Assembly (NCBI GenBank): GCA_050945815.1
Contig: JBMNTQ010000001.1
Coordinates: 1-53,261, forward strand
Source: JBMNTQ01 sp050945815
Lineage (GTDB): Bacteria; Bacillota; Clostridia; Christensenellales; JBMNTQ01
DNA length: 53,261 bases
Reading direction: 5' to 3'
Shown here: positions 49,167 to 53,261 of the stretch, piece after piece
Layout of the letters: every line of letters starts with the position of its first letter
Position numbering within the stretch: position 1 is the stretch's first letter
Program-made: the position numbers and the translations under genes
Notes under the pieces: generated by a model
Told to the model about the DNA's origin: nothing
The model's input: only the letters and a program-made list of their open reading frames with translations
Databases searched by the model: none

Positions 49167-51164
49167 TTATCCGATTCTTTTCAGCACCAGTGCGGTGCGG
49201 GAGGGGGAGTAGATGGGCAGAGTCGGGAAGCCGGACTTGGTGGAGCGGGTTTGGTAGATGATGGTTGGGTCGATGCGGCTATGACCGCCAAACTCGGCCG
49301 TATCGGTATCGAAGCACACCCGATATTTCCCGTGTTCGGGTACGGGCAGCGTAAAGCCTTCGTAGGATTGATTGGGATGGAAGTTGAATAGGAATACGAC
49401 ACCGCCCTTGCGAAATGCGAGGGCTTTTTTTTCTTGATCCACCCAGAGATTTAGCAGGTCGGTGCTGGAGAGAATGTTAGTATCCTGTATGAAGGACAGC
49501 ATGGCACGATCGAAGTTTGCCAGAAAACGGTATTTTAAATCTGGACGGTCGACTAAGCTCCACTGGCGGCGGGCGTAGTGGTAGCTGTAGTTGTTGCCTT
49601 CCCGGGGGAAATCCACCCATTCCGGGTGGCCGAATTCGTTGCCCATAAAATTGAGATAGCCCTCACTGCCCAAGCTGGCGGTGGACAGCCGGATGAGCTT
49701 GTGCAGGGCAATGGCACGGTCGATGACGATGTTGTCGTCGTCTGTACCCATGTGCCAGTACATTTCCTGATCGGCCAGCCAGAACATGATGGTTTTGTCG
49801 CCGACAAGGGCCTGATCGTGGGATTCCGAATAGCCGATGCTTTTCTCCTGAGGCCGGCGGGTGGTTAATTCGTGCCACATTTGCCAGATATCCCACTGGT
49901 TGTCGTCGTGTTTTTTTAGGGTTTTGATCCAGAAATCCGGGATACCCATGCCTAGGCGATAGTCGAAGCCGATGCCGCCGCTGGAGATGGGCAGACACAG
50001 GCCGGGCATACCCGACATATCTTCTGCGATGGCGATGGAGCGGGGGTTGATCTCTTTCATTAATTCGTTGGCTAGTTGGAGGTAGTTTACGGCATCGAGA
50101 TCGGTGTCCATGGTGAAATACTGTTTGTATTCCGTGAAATCTACCCCGATACTGTGGCTATGGTAGAGCATGGAGGTTATGCCGTCGAAACGGAATCCGT
50201 CGAAATGATATTCCTGCATAAAAAACTTAATGTTGGATAAAAGAAATTGCAGGACACCATCCTTGCTGTAATCAAACAGGCGAGAATCCCAGACCGGATG
50301 AAAGCCGCGGCTGCCTGCGTGGAAAAACTGGGTATCTGTGCCGTCGAAGCCGGCGATGCCTTCCCGGGTGTTTTTGACGGCATGGGAATGGACTAAATCC
50401 AATAGTACGGCCAGGCCCATGGAGTGGGCGGTGTTGATGAGCTCTTTTAAATCGTCTGGCGTGCCAAACCGGGAGGATATTGCGAAAAAGTTGGACACCT
50501 GATAGCCAAAGGAGCCGTAGTAGGGATGTTCCTGGATGGCCATCAGTTGGATGGCTGTGTAGCCTGCTTTTTTGATGCGGGGCAGGATGTTGCGGGTAAA
50601 CTCTTGATAGGTGCCTACTTTGCATTCTTCCTGCGCCATACCCACATGGGCTTCGTAGATGAAGAGCGGCGTTGTGCTGGGCAGATGGAAGTTGGCGTCG
50701 GTCCAAACAAAGGGCTGCTTGGGCGCCCAAATTTGGGCAGAAAAGTCGTGCCCGTGTTGCTCTTGAACCGCTCGGGTTGCATAAAGGGGAATTCTGTCTT
50801 GGGATTGGCCGTCTTTTTCCACTACGACTTTTACGAGGGAGGCGTGGGGCAGGGCGGCTTTTCCAGGCAGAAAAATCTCCCAGTTGCCATGGTCCAGCCT
50901 TTGAAGGGGATGGGAGGAAGGGTTCCAACTATTGAAATCTCCGGTTAGATAGAGGGCGTCGGCAGCGGGGGCCCACTCTCTGTAGTACCATCCGTCGTTA
51001 CATGGGTGGAACCCGTAGAACAGATGGCCGTTGGCAAAATCGTTTAAGCTGGAGCAGCCTTGAAGCAACTGGGCGCGGCGGCTTTCGTAGCGCTGCATGC
51101 GCAGATTGATATCATTGGCAAAAGGCTTGAGCCAAGGGTCTATTTCGATGATTTTATAATCCAT
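49167..51164 (-). CDS. glgB: 1,4-alpha-glucan branching enzyme
   Basis: A 665-residue GH13 branching enzyme with an N-terminal carbohydrate-binding module (REWAPAADALYLTGDFNSWN), a catalytic barrel and a C-terminal beta domain. Catalytic residues are visible: nucleophile Asp in FDGFRFDGITSM, acid Glu in IAIAEDMSGMPG and Asp in YSESHDQA. It forms alpha-1,6 branches in glycogen. The length, IYEAHVGMA and SNIKFFMQEYHFDG resemble the eukaryotic-like bacterial branch of the family rather than E. coli GlgB. GGAGGT precedes ATG 51164 by six bases. It is isolated: no glgA, glgC, glgD or glgP in the window. Confidence 0.9.
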   Translation of the reverse strand: MDYKIIEIDPWLKPFANDINLRMQRYESRRAQLLQGCSSLNDFANGHLFYGFHPCNDGWYYREWAPAADALYLTGDFNSWNPSSHPLQRLDHGNWEIFLPGKAALPHASLVKVVVEKDGQSQDRIPLYATRAVQEQHGHDFSAQIWAPKQPFVWTDANFHLPSTTPLFIYEAHVGMAQEECKVGTYQEFTRNILPRIKKAGYTAIQLMAIQEHPYYGSFGYQVSNFFAISSRFGTPDDLKELINTAHSMGLAVLLDLVHSHAVKNTREGIAGFDGTDTQFFHAGSRGFHPVWDSRLFDYSKDGVLQFLLSNIKFFMQEYHFDGFRFDGITSMLYHSHSIGVDFTEYKQYFTMDTDLDAVNYLQLANELMKEINPRSIAIAEDMSGMPGLCLPISSGGIGFDYRLGMGIPDFWIKTLKKHDDNQWDIWQMWHELTTRRPQEKSIGYSESHDQALVGDKTIMFWLADQEMYWHMGTDDDNIVIDRAIALHKLIRLSTASLGSEGYLNFMGNEFGHPEWVDFPREGNNYSYHYARRQWSLVDRPDLKYRFLANFDRAMLSFIQDTNILSSTDLLNLWVDQEKKALAFRKGGVVFLFNFHPNQSYEGFTLPVPEHGKYRVCFDTDTAEFGGHSRIDPTIIYQTRSTKSGFPTLPIYSPSRTALVLKRIG

Positions 51165-51218
51165 GGACGTACCTCCAGCACATATTCTTACTTTAATTAT
51201 AGCGTATAATAAAGTGAA

Positions 51219-51247
51219 TTGACAGGATTTGGAAGCTATTTTATAGA
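51219..51247 (+). promoter_or_regulatory. Promoter upstream of the small membrane peptide and AI-2E exporter
   Basis: TTGACA (51219-51224), 17 bases, TATAGA (51242-51247), divergent from glgB. Confidence 0.65.
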
Positions 51248-51402
51248 TAGGAAAGGGTTATCTTTTTGCTAGATGGAAAACAAAGGCTTACATGGAAGAA
51301 ATTAAATAAAAACTAGTTTTCATATTTGGACGACGACTTGGGATACTATATTTAGAAAACATTTTCTGTCGGTAGAAAAGTATGGAAAGGAGACGGCTAA
51401 CT

Positions 51403-51555
51403 ATGAAGAGCGGTTTTTTGACAGGCGTGATGACGGGTGGTATAATAGGAGTTGCAGCAATTGTGACTGCCATTGCTGTGAATCCAAGCCTACAGGGCGA
51501 TAAGCCCAGAAAGTGGATTCGCAAGGGACGTAAAATGATGCGCCAGTTCATGTAG
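51403..51555 (+). CDS. 50-residue membrane peptide
   Basis: A short gene, too short for most gene finders. The product begins MKSGFLTGVMTGGIIGVAA, a single Gly-rich membrane helix (about residues 4-26), followed by a polar stretch and a strongly basic C-terminus (RKWIRKGRKMMRQ). AAAGGAGA precedes the ATG by about ten bases and the reading frame ends ten bases before the AI-2E exporter gene. The Gly-x-x-x-Gly-like helix and basic tail resemble YtxH-like small proteins, without a family I can name. It is probably co-transcribed with the exporter from the promoter at 51219. Confidence 0.7.
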   Translation: MKSGFLTGVMTGGIIGVAAIVTAIAVNPSLQGDKPRKWIRKGRKMMRQFM

Positions 51556-51565
51556 GAAGTTAACT

Positions 51566-52645
51566 ATGATGCAATCCAGCGGCAGGTCAAATTGGATGTT
51601 CTTGCTTAAAAAGATGACCCGGTTTGCCATAGCAGCTGGGTTGCTTGTATTGGCCTATCTTTTGCGTGTGCCGCTGGCTTCCGCTTTGACGCCGGTGGTG
51701 ATTGCCATTGTCATTGCTTATCTGCTGCACCCAGTCAACTGCTTTTTGCGGCGGACATGCAAGATGAAACCCTGGCTCGCTATTACGATTAGCTATGTGG
51801 CCCTTATATTGCTGATCGCTTTGATTTTTGTATTCGTGATTCCTTTGCTTGTGAGAGGAATCCAGCAGCTGATTGATTCGCTGCCAGAGATTATCAATTC
51901 TATCAGCGATGCGTTCGATCGGATTCAGAAACAGTTGTCTTCTGCGGGAATTGTGAACAGTTTGGGCGATTCTTTTCGCAACTTTACAGCATCGGTTCCC
52001 CAGATATTGACGGATTTGCTGGAGAATACGTTTGGCTTGCTGTCCAACACCATAGCGATCTTGACGACGGTGTTGATTTCGTTGTATATTTCGGTTTTTA
52101 TTTCCAAGGATTACCGTCTGTTTTCTGAGGATATATACAGACTGTTGCCTAGGAGGCACCGCAAAGGCGCCCGGGAGATGGTGCAACGCATCAGCAATTC
52201 TTTGCTGGGCTTTTTGAAAGGACAGTCTATCGTTGCTCTGATAAGCTTTGTCGGCACCCTTGCGGGCTACTATATTATTGGCTTGGAGTATGCGCTGGCT
52301 TTGGGGATTATGATGGGCGTTGCGTCCTTGATACCGTATATCGGCCCATTTATTGGTGCGATGCCTGCCCTGCTAATTGGGCTGCTTTTTCCCGACAAGC
52401 TTTTGTGGACTGTGATTGTTATTGTCGTGGTGCAGGGTGGAATCGGGGTTTTGAGCCCCAAGATCATGTCGGACAAGCTGGATATTCATCCTGTTTATAT
52501 TATGGTGGGCATCTTGTTCTTTGCCAGCTTGCTGGGCGTGATTGGTATGCTGTTTGCTTTGCCGATTATGATTATTATCCGCGAGATTATCGTTCAGGTT
52601 AGGATGGAGCGGCGAACAGAGATCGAGACGAATCCGGTTGATTGA
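51566..52645 (+). CDS. AI-2E family transporter
   Basis: A 359-residue membrane protein of the AI-2 exporter family (formerly UPF0118), with about eight helices. The N-terminal pair of helices (LLVLAYLLRVPLASALTPVVIA), the long soluble segment near 90-160 (LIDSLPEIINSISDAFDRIQK), and the C-terminal GYYIIGLEYALALGIMMG, ASLIPYIGPFIGAMPALLIG are typical. The family includes the AI-2 exporter TqsA and Na+/H+ antiporters, so the substrate is open. In Clostridia this gene is commonly next to alaS, ireB and ruvX; here alaS is not between it and ireB. Confidence 0.9.
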   Translation: MMQSSGRSNWMFLLKKMTRFAIAAGLLVLAYLLRVPLASALTPVVIAIVIAYLLHPVNCFLRRTCKMKPWLAITISYVALILLIALIFVFVIPLLVRGIQQLIDSLPEIINSISDAFDRIQKQLSSAGIVNSLGDSFRNFTASVPQILTDLLENTFGLLSNTIAILTTVLISLYISVFISKDYRLFSEDIYRLLPRRHRKGAREMVQRISNSLLGFLKGQSIVALISFVGTLAGYYIIGLEYALALGIMMGVASLIPYIGPFIGAMPALLIGLLFPDKLLWTVIVIVVVQGGIGVLSPKIMSDKLDIHPVYIMVGILFFASLLGVIGMLFALPIMIIIREIIVQVRMERRTEIETNPVD

Positions 52646-52669
52646 TTTATTATGATTGGAGGGGGTATT

Positions 52670-52927
52670 ATGGAGAATTTTGACCATACCATGCAATTTT
52701 CCCGGGAAAAGGATCAGTATAAGACCCCAAAGGACATTATCATGGCTGTGTATGACGCCATGAAGGAGAAAGGATATGACCCGGTTAATCAGTTTGTGGG
52801 CTATATTACCTCCGGCGATCCGACCTATATTACCAGCCATAAAAATGCCCGGGCGCTGATGCGGCGACTGGACCGTGATATGTTGCTGGAAGAATTGGTG
52901 GGGTTTTACTTCGAAAACAAGACATGA
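52670..52927 (+). CDS. ireB: IreB family regulatory phosphoprotein
   Basis: An 85-residue protein of the UPF0297/IreB family. The conserved core YDAMKEKGYDPVNQFVGYI, SGDPTYITSHKNAR and LLEELVGFYFEN are all present. In Enterococcus the Ser/Thr kinase IreK phosphorylates IreB at Thr4 and Thr7; here the N-terminus MENFDHTMQFS keeps Thr7 but has Phe at 4. GGAGGGGG precedes ATG 52670. It is followed by ruvX, the usual Firmicute order. Confidence 0.93.
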   Translation: MENFDHTMQFSREKDQYKTPKDIIMAVYDAMKEKGYDPVNQFVGYITSGDPTYITSHKNARALMRRLDRDMLLEELVGFYFENKT

Positions 52928-52934
52928 GACAGGA

Positions 52935-52969
52935 AAGGCTGCCCGTTTATTTGGCGCAGCCTTATTTTT
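52935..52969 (+). terminator. Terminator-like hairpin between ireB and ruvX
   Basis: AAGGCTGC (52935-52942) pairs with GCAGCCTT (52956-52963), followed by ATTTTTG. It starts eight bases after the ireB stop and would reduce read-through into ruvX. Confidence 0.6.
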
Positions 52970-52981
52970 GTGGGGGGGAGG

Positions 52982-53261
52982 ATGCCGGATTTGCGGATTA
53001 TGGGACTGGATATTGGAGAGAAGCGAATTGGGATTGCTTGCAGCGATGCCCTGCTTCTAACGGCCCAAGGCTTGGAGAGCTACCAGCGCAAGGGGCTGGA
53101 AGCAGACCTTGCGCATATTGCCGCCTTACTTGAGGAAAAGCAGGCAAGGGAGCTTGTGTTGGGGATGCCGCGCAATATGAACGGCAGCTATGGGCCGGCC
53201 GCAGAGAAAGTGCGGGCGTTTGCCCAAGCGCTGGAGGCCCGCGTTGATGTGCCCATTGTTT
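52982..53261 (+). CDS. ruvX: Holliday junction resolvase-like RuvX/YqgF, 3' end cut by window
   Basis: The first 93 residues of a YqgF/RuvX protein; the gene continues past the window end. The N-terminus MPDLRIMGLDIGEKRIG has the family DxGxKRxG motif with the first catalytic Asp, and ELVLGMPRNMNGSYGP matches the GLPxxMNG motif. It is an RNase H-fold nuclease implicated in pre-16S rRNA 5' maturation. GGGGGGGAGG immediately precedes the ATG at 52982. Confidence 0.9.
   Translation, partial: MPDLRIMGLDIGEKRIGIACSDALLLTAQGLESYQRKGLEADLAHIAALLEEKQARELVLGMPRNMNGSYGPAAEKVRAFAQALEARVDVPIV

Overview
The window looks like a chromosomal stretch from an anaerobic Gram-positive bacterium of the Clostridia. 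The evidence is a class III ribonucleotide reductase with its activase, lipoprotein (not periplasmic) solute-binding proteins, an ireB-ruvX pair, group I ECF vitamin transport, TTGACA/TATAAT promoters, strong AGGAGG ribosome sites and frequent TTG/GTG starts. I see no rRNA, phage, transposase, integrase or CRISPR array. There is one tRNA (Glu, CTC). A species cannot be named from this.

Layout. 0.1-4.7 kb (+): a PHP phosphatase, then a possible acyl-carrier-protein fragment, an alpha-oxoamine synthase, a GalE-type epimerase and a DegV fatty-acid-binding protein. 4.86-11.5 kb (+): a complete phosphate operon pstSCAB-phoU-phoB-phoR behind an 11-bp phased Pho box. 11.8-15.1 kb (-): a three-gene ECF transporter (T, fused double ATPase, S) of the kind predicted for cobalamin. 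15.3-18.9 kb (-): nrdD-nrdG and a C_GCAxxG redox protein, under a promoter carrying a pair of NrdR boxes and a leader with a terminator-like hairpin. 19.1-21.4 kb (+): a DUF4349 lipoprotein and two flavoproteins. 21.5-22.4 kb (-): iolB. 22.6-28.4 kb (+): a heterodimeric ABC exporter followed by two DNA-alkylation-repair genes and an HD nucleotidase. 28.5-36.4 kb (+): a LacI-type regulator, a decayed sugar ABC ATPase, a zinc polyol dehydrogenase and a complete RbsBAC-type sugar ABC transporter. 36.6-38.3 kb: PAP2 phosphatase, DUF2798 protein and VOC protein. 38.4-38.8 kb: a degenerate repeat and tRNA-Glu. 38.9-43.4 kb (-): potR-potA-potB-potC-potD polyamine operon with a perfect palindromic operator. 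43.5-44.9 kb (-): a CNNM/CorC protein. 45.3-49.2 kb (+): an EF-G paralogue, homoserine kinase and a HAD hydrolase. 49.2-51.2 kb (-): glycogen branching enzyme. 51.2-53.3 kb (+): a 50-residue membrane peptide, AI-2E family exporter, ireB and the start of ruvX, which runs off the window.

How the parts connect. The clearest unlinked-gene connection is a shared operator, AAACGTTT, found just downstream of the -10 box in two near-identical promoter arrangements (before the decayed ATPase/dehydrogenase unit and before the sugar-binding protein) and again over the -35 box of the iolB promoter about 6-10 kb away. Together with the LacI regulator at 28.6 kb this predicts one local regulon for an inositol-like polyol. 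A second point of interest is the ACP-like ORF + oxoamine synthase + epimerase + DegV neighbourhood, which may make a long-chain amino-ketone or sphingoid-like compound; this is inference. Most other genes are ordinary housekeeping or transport genes.
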